Shown: positions 24,763 through 34,252, numbered from the stretch's first letter. The stretch is 64,000 nucleotides of DNA from JAJDXW01 sp965243335 (GCA_965243335.1 OZ251545.1:3782001-3846000), one strand, 5' to 3'. Notes: a model not told the origin generated them from the sequence alone. Made by a program: numbers and translations.

Positions 24763-25466
24763 GCGGTGGCCGCGCGCTCGAAGCGGAGGTCCCGGATCCG
24801 GGCCCCCCGCCCGCGTCCGCGCTCCTCGAAGCGGGTGCGGGTGCGTCCGGTCGGCCCGGACCAGAACGCGCCGGGGCCGGCGAGGTTGTCGAGCCGCGGG
24901 CAGCCCTCGAACACGGACAGCATGTGGCGGGCGTAGTCCTCGTCGTCCGTGGCGGCGAGGATCCGCCCCCCCGGCCGCAGGCGCGACGCGGCGAGCGCGG
25001 CGAGCCCGGGCTGCACGAGGCGGCGCTTGTGGTGCCGCGCCTTGGGCCAGGGGTCGGGGAACCAGATCCGGATCTCCTCCAGCGAGCGCTCGGGGAAGTG
25101 ATGCCGGAGCGCCTCGCGGGCGTCCCCGAACAGGACCCGGACGTTCCCGACCCCGCGCTCGTGGGCCCGGGCCAGGAAGTACCCGATCCCCGGGGTGTGG
25201 ACCTCGATCCCGACGTGGTCGCGGTCCGGCCGCTCGTCCGCCGCCTCGAGGAGGGCGTCTCCCCGCCCGAACCCGACCTCGACCACCAGCGGCGCCCGGC
25301 GGCCGAACACCGCCCCGGGATCGATCGGCGGGCCGTGTATCGGGGGGACCCGCGGCCCCGGGGCGGGGCCGAGGCCAAAGCGCGGCCAGTGGCGCTCGAT
25401 GGCCCGCCCTTGCCCCGCGGTCATCCGGCCGGCCCGCAGCACCCAGGAACGGACGTCGGCGTGCAT
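24759..25466 (-). CDS. trmB: tRNA (guanine-N7-)-methyltransferase TrmB
   Basis: Methylates G46 in tRNA variable loops. The 235-residue product contains the TrmB opening VRSWVLRAGRMTAGQGRAIE, SAM-binding VVEVGFGRGDALLEAA and the signature WFPDPWPKARHHKRRLVQP. The start MHADVRSW is preferred; the reading frame continues upstream without homology. The gap of 176 bases to thiG holds nothing recognisable. Confidence 0.95.
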   Translation of the reverse strand: MHADVRSWVLRAGRMTAGQGRAIERHWPRFGLGPAPGPRVPPIHGPPIDPGAVFGRRAPLVVEVGFGRGDALLEAADERPDRDHVGIEVHTPGIGYFLARAHERGVGNVRVLFGDAREALRHHFPERSLEEIRIWFPDPWPKARHHKRRLVQPGLAALAASRLRPGGRILAATDDEDYARHMLSVFEGCPRLDNLAGPGAFWSGPTGRTRTRFEERGRGRGARIRDLRFERAATA

Positions 25467-25642
25467 GTCCCATCCCGCTCCCATCCCGCGACCGCCGCTC
25501 CGACGGCGCGCCGCATCCCGCCGAGACGCTCCGGGGCGGGACGGGCCGCGCCTTCCGTCGGCATCCCGGCCCGCGGCCACCGCCTCCCGCCCCCCTCGCG
25601 GCGAAGGCCGGGGAGCGCCGCCGAGCCGCCGGCTCCGGGCGT

Positions 25643-26440
25643 TCAGGCGATCGCCCCCTCCACCGGCGAGGAGGCGCTCGCATAGCGGCGGCGCGGCATC
25701 CGGCCGGCCCGGAACGCCTCGCGGCCCGCGATGACCGCGTGCTTCATCGCCGAGGCCATGAGCACCGGCTTGCCGGCGGCCGCGATCGCGGTGTTCATCA
25801 GCACCCCGTCGCAGCCGAGCTCCATCGCGACGGCCGCGTCCGACGCGGTCCCGACCCCCGCGTCGACCACGATGGGGACCTTCGCGTCCTCCAGGATGGT
25901 GAGGATGTTCCAGGGGTTGCAGATGCCGAGGCCGGAGCCGATGGGCGCCGCCAGGGGCATCACGCTCACGCATCCGATCGCCTCCAGCCGCCGCGCGATG
26001 ACCGGGTCGTCGTTCGTGTACACCATGACCTCGAACCCGTCGGCCACGAGCTGTTCGGCCGCCGCCAGGGTCTCGGTGACGTTCGGGAGCAGGGTCCGGT
26101 CCTCGGCCAGGACCTCGAGCTTCACGAGGCTGGCCCCGTCGAGGAGCTCGCGGGCGAGCCGGCAGGTGCGCACCGCGGCGGCCGCGTCGTAGCAGCCGGC
26201 GGTGTTCGGAAGGATGGTGTACCGGTCCGGTGGGAGATGGTCCAGCAGGTTCGGCTCGCCGGGGTCCTGGCCGATGTTGGTGCGGCGGATCGCGACGGTG
26301 ACGATCTCGGCCCCGCTCGCCTCGATCGCGGCCCGGGTCTGCTCGAGGCTCTCGTACTTGCCGGTGCCGACGAGCAGGCGCGATTCGAAGCGCCGGCCGG
26401 CGACGATGAACGGGTCTGCCGTCGAGCGGGATGGGTTCAT
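25643..26440 (-). CDS. thiG: Thiazole synthase ThiG
   Basis: Builds the thiazole ring of thiamine from DXP, ThiS-thiocarboxylate and dehydroglycine. The 265-residue TIM-barrel protein has FESRLLVGTGKYESLEQTRA, the Schiff-base lysine in SLVKLEVLAEDRTLLPNV, and phosphate-binding APIGSGLGICNP and VVDAGVGTASDAAVAMELG. It follows thiS by 38 bases. Confidence 0.97.
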   Translation of the reverse strand: MNPSRSTADPFIVAGRRFESRLLVGTGKYESLEQTRAAIEASGAEIVTVAIRRTNIGQDPGEPNLLDHLPPDRYTILPNTAGCYDAAAAVRTCRLARELLDGASLVKLEVLAEDRTLLPNVTETLAAAEQLVADGFEVMVYTNDDPVIARRLEAIGCVSVMPLAAPIGSGLGICNPWNILTILEDAKVPIVVDAGVGTASDAAVAMELGCDGVLMNTAIAAAGKPVLMASAMKHAVIAGREAFRAGRMPRRRYASASSPVEGAIA

Positions 26441-26478
26441 GGCGTCGAGCTCTCGAAAAGGGTTCCGGGCCGCCTTCC

Positions 26479-26679
26479 TCAGCCGCCCCCCACGGCATGG
26501 ACGATCTCCACCCGATCGCCGTCCCCGAGCACGTGGCCCGCGTACTCGCTGCGCGGGATCACCTCCTCGTTGACCTCCACCGCCATGCGCCTTCCCCCGA
26601 GGTCCAGGCTCGCGACGAGGGCCGCCAGGGTCGTGCCGGGATCGAGCCCCCGGGCTTCGCCGTTGAGAACGATCCGCAC
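26479..26679 (-). CDS. thiS: Sulfur carrier protein ThiS
   Basis: Ubiquitin-fold protein of 66 residues that carries sulfur as a C-terminal thiocarboxylate for ThiG. MRIVLNGEARGLDPGTTLAA and the ending GDGDRVEIVHAVGGG fit. The C-terminus reads GGG where GG is usual. It heads the reverse-strand thiS-thiG-trmB-cysQ series. Confidence 0.93.
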   Translation of the reverse strand: MRIVLNGEARGLDPGTTLAALVASLDLGGRRMAVEVNEEVIPRSEYAGHVLGDGDRVEIVHAVGGG

Positions 26680-26737
26680 GGGCGCGATCCTATCCGGTTC
26701 CGACCGGCCGGCGAACCCTCCCGGCGCGGGCGCGGGC

Positions 26738-26765
26738 TTTCATTCTTCGAGCCACGGGGTAGAAT
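26738..26765 (+). promoter_or_regulatory. Candidate promoter of tRNA-Gly
   Basis: TAGAAT (26760-26765) is a good -10 box lying 10 bases before the mature tRNA 5' end. A weak -35-like TTTCAT (26738-26743) sits 16 bases further up. Both are AT-rich islands in GC-rich DNA. Confidence 0.45.
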
Positions 26766-26775
26766 GGGGGCCGAA

Positions 26776-26849
26776 GCGGGTGTAGTTCAATGGTAGAACA
26801 TCAGCTTCCCAAGCTGAGTACGAGGGTTCGATTCCCTTCACCCGCTCCA
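26776..26849 (+). tRNA. tRNA-Gly (anticodon CCC)
   Basis: A 74-base cloverleaf with encoded CCA end. Acceptor arm GCGGGTG pairs with CACCCGC; the anticodon stem TCAGC/GCTGA encloses loop TTCCCAA, so the anticodon is CCC; the T arm has GGTTCGATTCC. It reads GGG codons. No CRISPR or integration scar is seen beside it. Confidence 0.97.
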
Positions 26850-26872
26850 CCTCGGTACCTGCTTTCGCCGGA

Positions 26873-27535
26873 TCACCGCACGATCAGCGCGTCGATGCCC
26901 TGGGCGGCGCGAAGCCGCGCCTTCGCCGCCTCCGCCGCCTCCCGGCCCTGAAACGGACCGAGCATCACCCGATGCCGGGTCCCGCCGGCCGTGTCCCTCG
27001 TCTGGATGCGGGACTCGAAGCCGCCGAGGGCGAGCGAGGCGCGCAACCGGTCCGCCTCCTTCTTCTCCCGGAACGAGCCCGCCTGGACCCGGTACTCGCG
27101 CGGGTCGGAGGCCGGCGCGGCCGCGGGTGCGCGGGGAGGCGGCGTGCTCGCCGCGGTCGAGGGACGAGCCGGCGCGGCCGAAGGACGAGCCGCTGCGGTC
27201 GCGGGACGGGGGGGCGTCGTCGAGGGACGGGGCGCGGTCCGCTCCGCCGGCGCCGGCGGCGGGACGGCCCCGCCGGGGGCGGCCGGCTCGTCGACCCGGA
27301 CCTCCGACTTCGGCAGGAGCCGGTAGAAGTCGAAGTTCGTCTTCGGCGGCCCGATCCGGCCGGCGGGATCGGCGCCGCCGCCGCCCGAGCCGCCGAACCA
27401 GTCCGGCAGCCCCCCATGGTAGAGCTGCACCCCGGCCGCGACCGCGAGCCCGAGGACGAGGCCGCGGAGAAAGCCCCCCCGTTGCCTGCCCCCCTGCTTG
27501 CCGGCCGGGCGGGCCTGTCGGCTCTTTCTCGCCAT
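26873..27535 (-). CDS. SPOR-domain membrane protein (FtsN-like)
   Basis: Bitopic inner-membrane protein of 220 residues: basic N-tail (MARKSRQARPAGKQGGRQRG), membrane helix (FLRGLVLGLAVAAGVQLY), a long Pro/Ala/Arg/Thr-rich periplasmic linker (about 75-140) and a C-terminal SPOR domain (EYRVQAGSFREKKEADRLRA to RHRVMLGPFQGREAAEAAKA) that binds denuded peptidoglycan at the septum. It directly follows argS, 11 bases after its stop, as is common in gammaproteobacteria. Confidence 0.9.
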   Translation of the reverse strand: MARKSRQARPAGKQGGRQRGGFLRGLVLGLAVAAGVQLYHGGLPDWFGGSGGGGADPAGRIGPPKTNFDFYRLLPKSEVRVDEPAAPGGAVPPPAPAERTAPRPSTTPPRPATAAARPSAAPARPSTAASTPPPRAPAAAPASDPREYRVQAGSFREKKEADRLRASLALGGFESRIQTRDTAGGTRHRVMLGPFQGREAAEAAKARLRAAQGIDALIVR

Positions 27536-27546
27536 CTGCGTTCGCC

Positions 27547-29289
27547 CTACATGGCCGCCGGGGCGCCGACCCCGAGCAGGCCGAGCCCGTCCGCGACCAC
27601 CCGCCGGGTCGCCTCCGCCAGGGTCAGGCGGGCGGTCTTCAGGTCCTCGTCGTCGGACAGGATGGGGTACGCGTTGTAGAAGCCGTGGAACGCGGTCGCG
27701 AGCTCCCGGAGGTAGTGGGCGAGCTGGTGGGGCTCGCAGGCGGTCGCGGCGGACTCGATGACCTCCGGGTACCGGGAGAGCGCCTTCATCAGGTCGAGCT
27801 CGCGGCGCTCGGTCAGCCGCTCGACGCGCCCGAAGGCGAGCCCGTCCCCCTCGCCGGCGCCTTCCCGCGCCCGCCGCAGCACGCTCGCGATGCGGGCGTG
27901 CGCGTACTGCACGTAGTACACCGGGTTCTCGCTGGACTGCGACTTCGCGAGCTCGAGATCGAAGTCGAGGTGCTGGTCGCTCTTGCGCAGGACGTAGAAG
28001 AAGCGGGCCGCGTCCGCCCCGACCTCTTCGACGAGGTCCCGCAGGGTCACGAACTCGCCGGAGCGGGTGGACATGGCGGCCCGCTCCTTGCCGCGCCAGA
28101 GGCTCGCGAGCTGCACGATCACCACCTCGAACGCATCCGCGTCGAGCCCGAGGGCCCGGATCGCCCCCTTGACCCGCGGCACGTACCCGTGGTGGTCGGC
28201 GCCCCAGACGTCGATGAGCCGGTCGAACCCCCTCTCGAACTTGTCGAGGTGGTAGGCGACGTCGGAGGCGAAGTAGGTGCTCTGCCCGTTGGCGCGGACG
28301 AGCACCCGATCCTTCTCGTCGCCGTGGGCCGCCGCGTTGAACCAGAGCGCTCCGTCGTGTTCGTAGGCTTCGCCGCGCTCGCGCAGGACCTCGAGCACGC
28401 GCGGGAGGGCCCCCGAGGAGACCAGCTCCCGCTCGGAGAACCAGCGGTCGAACACCACCCCGAAGCGGGCGAGGTCGTCGCGGATCCCGCCGAGGATGCC
28501 GGCGAGCACGGTGTCGGCGACGAGCGCGTAGTCGTGTTCCCCGAGGGCGGCGCGAGCCTCCGCGATGAGGGTGTCGAGGAGCTGATCGTCGTCCTCGGAG
28601 GGCGGGACCGCGGGGAGGCCGCGCCCCAGCCGGGAGTCGTGCTCCCGGGCGAGGTCCCGCGCGAGGTCCCGGACGTACTCCCCCCGGTACCCCCCGGCGG
28701 GAAACGCCGGGCGGTCCGGCCAGCCGATCGCCTCCAGGTAGCGCAGCCAGACGCTGAGGGTGAGGATGTCCATCTGGCGGCCCGCGTCGTTGACGTAGTA
28801 CTCGCGCTCGACCTCCCAGCCCACCGCCTCCAGCAGGTTCGCCAGCGCGGCCCCGCACGCCGCGCCGCGGCCGTGCCCGACGTGGAGCGGACCGGTCGGG
28901 TTGACCGACACGAACTCCACCTGCGCGCGCCGGCCCGCGAAGCGCCGCGACCGGCCCCACGGGGCGTCGCCACGGTCGACGATCTCCGCCGCGATGCGCT
29001 GGAACGCCTCTTCGGCCATCGTGAAGTTGATGAAGCCGGGTCCGGCGACGGCCGTCGACTTCACGTCGCGCGCCGGCGGCAGGGCGGCGGCGATGCGCGC
29101 CGCGAGGTCGCGCGGGTTCCGGCGCGCGGCGCGGGCCAGCCCGAGCGCAACGGGGCAGGCGAAATCGCCGTGCCGGGGGTCGCGGGCGCGCTCGATCACG
29201 ATCGGGGGCGTCGACTCGATATCGAGCTCCCCGCGGGCGCGAAGGGCGCTGATGGCGCTTGCGACGAGCGTTTCGAGTCCGCGCTTCAA
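27547..29289 (-). CDS. argS: Arginine--tRNA ligase ArgS
   Basis: Class I aminoacyl-tRNA synthetase of 580 residues, normal length. The HIGH motif is VNPTGPLHVGHGRG and the KMSK-equivalent is ERAAMSTRSGEFVTLRDL, both normal for bacterial ArgS; the anticodon-binding end is HYLRELATAFHGFYNAYPIL. No ATG is available at the domain start. A TTG at 29287-29289 with GGAAGGA seven bases before it fits the conserved N-terminus (LKRGLETLVASAISALRA). Confidence 0.95.
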   Translation of the reverse strand: MKRGLETLVASAISALRARGELDIESTPPIVIERARDPRHGDFACPVALGLARAARRNPRDLAARIAAALPPARDVKSTAVAGPGFINFTMAEEAFQRIAAEIVDRGDAPWGRSRRFAGRRAQVEFVSVNPTGPLHVGHGRGAACGAALANLLEAVGWEVEREYYVNDAGRQMDILTLSVWLRYLEAIGWPDRPAFPAGGYRGEYVRDLARDLAREHDSRLGRGLPAVPPSEDDDQLLDTLIAEARAALGEHDYALVADTVLAGILGGIRDDLARFGVVFDRWFSERELVSSGALPRVLEVLRERGEAYEHDGALWFNAAAHGDEKDRVLVRANGQSTYFASDVAYHLDKFERGFDRLIDVWGADHHGYVPRVKGAIRALGLDADAFEVVIVQLASLWRGKERAAMSTRSGEFVTLRDLVEEVGADAARFFYVLRKSDQHLDFDLELAKSQSSENPVYYVQYAHARIASVLRRAREGAGEGDGLAFGRVERLTERRELDLMKALSRYPEVIESAATACEPHQLAHYLRELATAFHGFYNAYPILSDDEDLKTARLTLAEATRRVVADGLGLLGVGAPAAM

Positions 29290-29403
29290 GGGTTCCTTCC
29301 GGCGTGGGACGGGTCGGATTCCATTCTCGCATCTTTCCCGGAAGCTGTGCCGCGCCTCCTCCGGGACACGTGCGCGGCGGGGCTTTCGCCGATGGCGAAC
29401 GCC

Positions 29404-29486
29404 TCTGGGTACGCCGGCGTCCCGCCGGCATCTTCGTTCCACAGGCGCTTCGCCTTTCCTGGGCCGGCGGGACGCCGGCGTACCCA
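29404..29486. repeat. Palindromic dispersed repeat, copy 3 (GTACGCCGGCG subtype)
   Basis: Arms CTGGGTACGCCGGCGTCCCG and mirror enclose CATCTTCGTTCCACAGGCGC. The core shares the GCGCTTCGCCTT motif with copies 1 and 2, but the arms read GTACGCCGGCG instead of GAACGCGGGCG. It sits in the 207-base gap between argS and priA and ends 10 bases before the priA stop. Confidence 0.85.
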
Positions 29487-29496
29487 GGGCGCGGTC

Positions 29497-31794
29497 TCAG
29501 GCGAGGTCGACGGGATCGACGTCGATCGACCAGCGGAGCCCGCGCGGCGTCCGGACCCCGTCGAGGCGCTCGACCCAGGGCCCGAGGAACGCCTGGAGGG
29601 CCGACCGCGAGGCTGCCCGCAACAGGAGCTGCGCCCGGTAGCGCCCCCCCTGCCGCTCCATGGGCGAGGGGACCGGACCCATCACCTCCACGCCGGGCCG
29701 ATGCAGCTCGCCGGCAAGCGCGCGCGCGGTCGCGAGGAATCCGTTGCTCGCGGCCCGCGCCGACGCCTCCGCGCGCAGCAGGGCGAGGCGGGCGAAGGGG
29801 GGCAGCCGGACCGCGTCCCGCTCCGCCAGGGCCTCGGCCGCGAAGGCGGGATAGCCCTCGCGGACGAGGGCGGTGAGGAGGGGGTGGCGGGGGCGGCGGG
29901 TCTGCACGATCACCTCCCCCGCGAGGGCCCCCCGCCCGGCGCGGCCCGCCACCTGGGTGACGAGCTGGGCCACCCGCTCCGGGGCGCGGAAGTCCGGGCT
30001 GAGGAGGCCCGCGTCCGCGTCCACGATCCCGACCAGGGTCACGCGGGGGAAGTCGTGCCCCTTCGCGAGCATCTGGGTGCCGACGAGGACGTCCGCCGAC
30101 CCGTCGCGGGCGGCCCGCACCATCCGGTCGAGCGCGCCCCGGCGGCGGGTCGAGTCCCGGTCGATGCGCAGCACCCGGGCGTCCGGGAACCGCTCCGAGA
30201 GCCCTTCCGCGAGACGCTGGGTCCCGCTCCCGACGGTGACCAGCTCGGCGGAACCGCACCCGGCGCAGCGCGCGGGGACGCCCTGTTCGGCGCCGCAGTG
30301 GTGGCAGCGCAGCCGGCGTTCGGCGCGGTGCAGGACGAGGCGCGAGTCGCAGTGGCGGCACCCGATCGCCTCCCCGCAGTCATGGCAGAGCACCACCGGC
30401 GCGAACCCGCGGCGGTTGACGAAGAGGAGGGTCTGCTCGCGCCGCCGCAGCCGTTCGTCGATGGCCTCGATCAGCCGCTCGGAGAGCCCGGCCGCGAGCG
30501 GCAGGCGCCGCACGTCGTGGAGCGCGACCTCCGGCATCCGCGCCCCGCCCGCCCGCTCCGCGAGCCGGAGCCGCCGGCACCGCCCCGCGGCGACGAGGCG
30601 GATGGTCTCGAGGGCAGGGGTCGCGGAGCCGAGCACCACCGGGACCCCCTCGATCGAGCCGCGCATGAGCGCGAGGTCGCGGGCAGAGTACCGAAACCCC
30701 TCCTGCTGCTTGTAGGACGGGTCGTGCTCTTCGTCGACGACGATGAAGGCCGGCCGGAGAAGGGGGGTGAAGACGGCCGACCGGGTCCCGATGACGATGC
30801 GGCTCGCCCCGGTGCGCGCCGCCTCCCAGCTCCGCAGCCGTTCGCCGTCCGGCATCCCCGAGTGGACGACGGAGACCGGGACGGGGAGGGCTTCGCGGAA
30901 CCGGGCGACGAGCTGTGGAGTGAGCCCGATCTCCGGGACCAGTACGAGGGCTTGCCCGGCCCCGAACCGGACGAGGCGGTCGATCGCGGCGAGGTAGACC
31001 TCGGTCTTGCCGCTCCCCGTCACCCCGTCGAGGAGAAAGGCGCGGAAGGCGCCGGCCGCGGACACGATGGCCTCGACGGCCTGCGTCTGCGACTCGTTCG
31101 GGGCCGCGAGCCTCGGCTCGGTTCCGGCGGCCGGGGCGGGAGGGGCCGCGAGCGGCTCGACCCATCCCTTCTTCGCGAGCGCCCGCAGGGCCGGACGCCA
31201 ATTCGGGAGCGCGCGGAGCCGGGTCTCCGCGAGGCACGGCTCACCGCCCTGCCGGGCCGCTTCCTCGAGCGCGGCGGCCACCGCCGCCTGGCGGGGGGCG
31301 CGGGCGGCAAGGGTCGAGCTTGCGGCGGCCTTCCCGGTGAGGCGCCACGCCCGAGCGGCGGCGGGGGCCTTCGCCGGGCGCGCCCGGCGAAGGCCGGCGG
31401 GAAGCGCGGCCCGGACCACCTCGCCGATCGGATGGTGGTAGTAGCCCGCGGCCCAGACCAGCAGGCGGAGCAGCGAGGGCGGGATCGACGGCTCGTCGTC
31501 GAGCCGCTCGGCGATCCGGCGGAGCCGCCCCGCTTCGATCTCCGATTCGCCGCGAGTACCGAGCACGACCCCGGTCCGCACCGAGCCCCCGAACGGGACC
31601 TTCACCCGCGTGCCGGGGGGGAACGCATCGGCGGCGGGCTCGCCGGCGGGGGGCAGGTACTCGAACCAGCGTCGGAGCGGCCCCCCCGGCACCGCCACCC
31701 GGAGCACGCGCGCCGCGGCCGGCCGATCTGCGCCCGCGGGAGGCGGCGGCGAGGGATGAGGGTCAGAGATAGATCGCGCGGACGAGGTCGTCAT
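29497..31794 (-). CDS. priA: Primosomal replication helicase PriA
   Basis: Restarts collapsed replication forks. The 765-residue product has the N-terminal 3'-DNA-end binding region, Walker A LLDGVTGSGKTEVYLAAI, Walker B FIVVDEEHDPSYKQQEGFRY, eight zinc-binding cysteines (CHDC, CRHC, CHHC, CAGC) and helicase motifs V/VI (GTQMLAKGHDFPRV, TQVAGRAGRG). The first ATG overlaps the end of livF by 32 bases and the N-terminal 30 residues are low-complexity, so translation may begin slightly later. Confidence 0.94.
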   Translation of the reverse strand: MTTSSARSISDPHPSPPPPAGADRPAAARVLRVAVPGGPLRRWFEYLPPAGEPAADAFPPGTRVKVPFGGSVRTGVVLGTRGESEIEAGRLRRIAERLDDEPSIPPSLLRLLVWAAGYYHHPIGEVVRAALPAGLRRARPAKAPAAARAWRLTGKAAASSTLAARAPRQAAVAAALEEAARQGGEPCLAETRLRALPNWRPALRALAKKGWVEPLAAPPAPAAGTEPRLAAPNESQTQAVEAIVSAAGAFRAFLLDGVTGSGKTEVYLAAIDRLVRFGAGQALVLVPEIGLTPQLVARFREALPVPVSVVHSGMPDGERLRSWEAARTGASRIVIGTRSAVFTPLLRPAFIVVDEEHDPSYKQQEGFRYSARDLALMRGSIEGVPVVLGSATPALETIRLVAAGRCRRLRLAERAGGARMPEVALHDVRRLPLAAGLSERLIEAIDERLRRREQTLLFVNRRGFAPVVLCHDCGEAIGCRHCDSRLVLHRAERRLRCHHCGAEQGVPARCAGCGSAELVTVGSGTQRLAEGLSERFPDARVLRIDRDSTRRRGALDRMVRAARDGSADVLVGTQMLAKGHDFPRVTLVGIVDADAGLLSPDFRAPERVAQLVTQVAGRAGRGALAGEVIVQTRRPRHPLLTALVREGYPAFAAEALAERDAVRLPPFARLALLRAEASARAASNGFLATARALAGELHRPGVEVMGPVPSPMERQGGRYRAQLLLRAASRSALQAFLGPWVERLDGVRTPRGLRWSIDVDPVDLA

Positions 31795-32488
31795 GCGAGC
31801 CCTCGATCCCGGCGGTGGCCCCGGCGTCGACGACCTGGCCGTCCCGCAGGATGAGGTAGCGGTCGCTCACGTCCAGGGCGAGGCGCATGTTCTGCTCGAC
31901 CAGGAGCATCGTCACCCCGTCCGCCTTCATCCGCTGCATGATGTTCGCGATCTCATCGACGAACCGGGGCGAAAGCCCCCCCGACGGCTCGTCGAGGAGC
32001 AGGATCCGCGGCTGGCTCATGAGCGCGCGGCCGATCGCGACCATCTGCTGCTCGCCGCCGGACATCGTGCTGACGGTCTGGCCGCGCCGGTCCGCGAGGC
32101 GCGGGAAGTACCCGAACGCCTGCTCGAGGCCGAGCCGCTCGTCCCCGTGGACGATGCAGCCGAGCTTCAGGTTCTCCTCGACCGTGAGGTCGCCGAAGAG
32201 ATCCCGCGCCTGGGACACCTGCACGACCCCGCGGCGGAACGTCTCGTGGGGCGCCAAGCCTCCGATGGACCGGCCGTCGAGGTCGATGCGGCCCTCCGTC
32301 GGCCGCAGGAAGCCGGTGATCGTGTTGAGGATCGTCGACTTGCCGCTGCCGTTGGCGCCGAGGAGGGCGACGATCTCGGCCTCCCCCACGCGCAGGCCGA
32401 CCCCCCGCAGCACGACCGCGCCGCCGTAGCCGGCGACGAGGCCGCCCACTTCGAGGCGCGCGTCGGGGGCCTGCGGGTCAGCGTCCAA
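31763..32488 (-). CDS. livF: Branched-chain amino acid-type ABC transporter ATPase LivF
   Basis: One of two ATPases of a hydrophobic amino-acid importer. The 241-residue product has Walker A LLGANGSGKSTILNTI, signature TMSGGEQQMVAIGRAL, Walker B ILLLDEPSGGLSP and EQNMRLAL. The start is TTG, overlapping livG by 11 bases. It is the last gene of livK-livH-livM-livG-livF. Confidence 0.93.
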   Translation of the reverse strand: MDADPQAPDARLEVGGLVAGYGGAVVLRGVGLRVGEAEIVALLGANGSGKSTILNTITGFLRPTEGRIDLDGRSIGGLAPHETFRRGVVQVSQARDLFGDLTVEENLKLGCIVHGDERLGLEQAFGYFPRLADRRGQTVSTMSGGEQQMVAIGRALMSQPRILLLDEPSGGLSPRFVDEIANIMQRMKADGVTMLLVEQNMRLALDVSDRYLILRDGQVVDAGATAGIEGSHDDLVRAIYL

Positions 32489-33236
32489 GGTAGGCCTCCA
32501 GGACCTCCCGGTTCCGGCGCACCTCCTCCGGGGGGCCTTCGGCGATGATCTCGCCCTCGTTCAGCACCATGAGGGTGTCGCAGACCGTCATCACGAACTC
32601 GATCGCGTGCTCGATGAGGATGACCGCGATGTCCTCCTCCTCGACGAGCCGGCGGACGATCTTCATGAGCTCGGCGCGCGCCGGGGGCGCGAGCCCGACC
32701 GCGGGCTCGTCGAGGAGCAGGAGCGGCGGGTCGGTCGCGAGCGCCCGCACGATCTCCACCATGCGCTGCTGCCCGCCCGAGAGGTCGCGCGCCCACTGGT
32801 CGGCGACGTGCGGGATCCCCATCATCTCGAGCAGCGCGCGCCCCTTCCGGGCGGCGTCCTTCTCCGCCGCCTTCGCGGCGCGGGTCCCGGCCAGCAGGCC
32901 CCCGAACGAGCTCGGGACCCGGGTGTGGAGCCCGGCGAGGACGTTCTCGAGCGCGGTCAGGTCGCCGAACAGCCCCCCGTTCTGGAACGTGCGGCGGACC
33001 CCGAGGGCGGAGACCTCGTGCGGGGTGAGGGTGTGGATCGGCGCGCCCTGGAAACGGATGCTCCCCGCACTCAGCCGCTCCTCCCCCGCGATCGCCTTGA
33101 ACAGGGTCGTCTTCCCCGCGCCGTTGGGGCCGATGAGGGCGCGCACCTCGCCCGGCTCGGCCTGGAAGCTCACCTCGTTCACCGCGGCGAGGCCGCCGTA
33201 CCGCACGCTCGCGCCGCGGACTTCGAGCAGGGCCAC
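32478..33236 (-). CDS. livG: Branched-chain amino acid-type ABC transporter ATPase LivG
   Basis: Second ATPase of the importer, 252 residues. Walker A LIGPNGAGKTTLFKAI, signature DLSGGQQRMVEIVRAL, Walker B LLLLDEPAVGLAP, switch ILIEHAIEFVM. GTG at 33234-33236 is chosen: GGGAGGGG lies just upstream within the livM stop region, and the homology begins at ALLEVRGASVRYGG. An ATG at 33263 would overlap livM. Confidence 0.93.
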   Translation of the reverse strand: MALLEVRGASVRYGGLAAVNEVSFQAEPGEVRALIGPNGAGKTTLFKAIAGEERLSAGSIRFQGAPIHTLTPHEVSALGVRRTFQNGGLFGDLTALENVLAGLHTRVPSSFGGLLAGTRAAKAAEKDAARKGRALLEMMGIPHVADQWARDLSGGQQRMVEIVRALATDPPLLLLDEPAVGLAPPARAELMKIVRRLVEEEDIAVILIEHAIEFVMTVCDTLMVLNEGEIIAEGPPEEVRRNREVLEAYLGR

Positions 33237-33237
33237 G

Positions 33238-34188
33238 TCACCCCTCCCGCAGGTAGCGATCACGGAAGATCGGGTGGACCTTCGCGAGGAGGCTCGCGAG
33301 GCCGCGCGGCAGGAACAGGATGACGAGCACGATCACGACCCCGAACATGAGCTCCTCGAACCCCGGCCAGTCCCGGAACAGCTCCGGGGTCGCGGTGATG
33401 AGGACCGCCCCGAGGATCGAGCCGACGAGGCTGCCGAGACCGCCCACCATGATGATCGCGAAGTGCAGGATGAGCTGCACGAGGTCGAACGCCTCGGGCG
33501 AGAGGTGGCCGACGAGCGCCGCGTACATCGCGCCGCCGACCCCGACGACGAACCCGCTCAGGGCGAACGCGAGCACGAAGTAGCGTCCAGTCGGGACCGC
33601 CATCGCGGCCGCCGCCCGCTCGTCGTTCTTGATCGCGAGGAAGGCGCGCCCGATCCGCGACTCGAGGATGCGGCTCGCGGCGACGACGACGACGACGACG
33701 ATCACGAGGAACACGTAGAACTTCTGCGCCTCGGACTCGAGGACCTGGCCGAAGAGCTCCGGGGGCGGCACCGTCAGCCCCATGGAGCCGCCGGTGAGCG
33801 ACGGGGTGCGGATGTAGGACCAGCGCATCAGCTCCCCGAACGCGAGGGTCATGATGGCGAGGTAGAACAGCCGCACCCCCCGGAGGGCGGGAATGCTCGC
33901 GGCGCAGCCCGCGACCGCCCCGGCCGCGCCGGCCGGGACGACGGTGAGCCACCAGGGGACGCCGAGCTGGGTGGTGAAGATCGCGGAGGCGTAGGCCCCG
34001 ATGCCGAAGAACGCGACGTTCGAGAACGCGAGCTGGCCGAGGTTCCCGACCACGAGGTTGAACCCGACCCCGACGACCACGTAGACGAGGATCAGGTTGA
34101 CGACGTACTGGTGGTAGGGGTTGAGGAGCAGCGGCAGCGCGAGCGCGGCGAGCGGGAGGAGCCAGAATACGGAGCGGGTGAGCTTCAT
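33238..34188 (-). CDS. livM: Branched-chain amino acid-type ABC transporter permease LivM
   Basis: Inner-membrane permease of 316 residues with about nine hydrophobic segments and the LivM signatures FNLVVGNLGQLAFSNVAFFG and FLAIKNDERAAAAMAVPTGR, plus IIMVGGLGSLVGSILGAVLI. The stop codon is 1 base before the livG start. It pairs with LivH. Confidence 0.94.
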   Translation of the reverse strand: MKLTRSVFWLLPLAALALPLLLNPYHQYVVNLILVYVVVGVGFNLVVGNLGQLAFSNVAFFGIGAYASAIFTTQLGVPWWLTVVPAGAAGAVAGCAASIPALRGVRLFYLAIMTLAFGELMRWSYIRTPSLTGGSMGLTVPPPELFGQVLESEAQKFYVFLVIVVVVVVAASRILESRIGRAFLAIKNDERAAAAMAVPTGRYFVLAFALSGFVVGVGGAMYAALVGHLSPEAFDLVQLILHFAIIMVGGLGSLVGSILGAVLITATPELFRDWPGFEELMFGVVIVLVILFLPRGLASLLAKVHPIFRDRYLREG

Positions 34189-34252
34189 CGGATCGGCGGG
34201 CGTCGGCCTCGGCGCGAGGCCGGGAGGGGCGCGGCCATCGGATACAGGGCCA

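Noticed and set aside
26776..26849. tRNA-Gly as an integration site
   Set aside because: Both flanks are core genes (thiS and the SPOR gene) and no duplicated tRNA end or integrase was seen.
27127..31854. 1575-residue forward open frame
   Set aside because: It lies opposite the SPOR gene, argS and priA, all with clear motifs; it is an antisense shadow caused by high GC.
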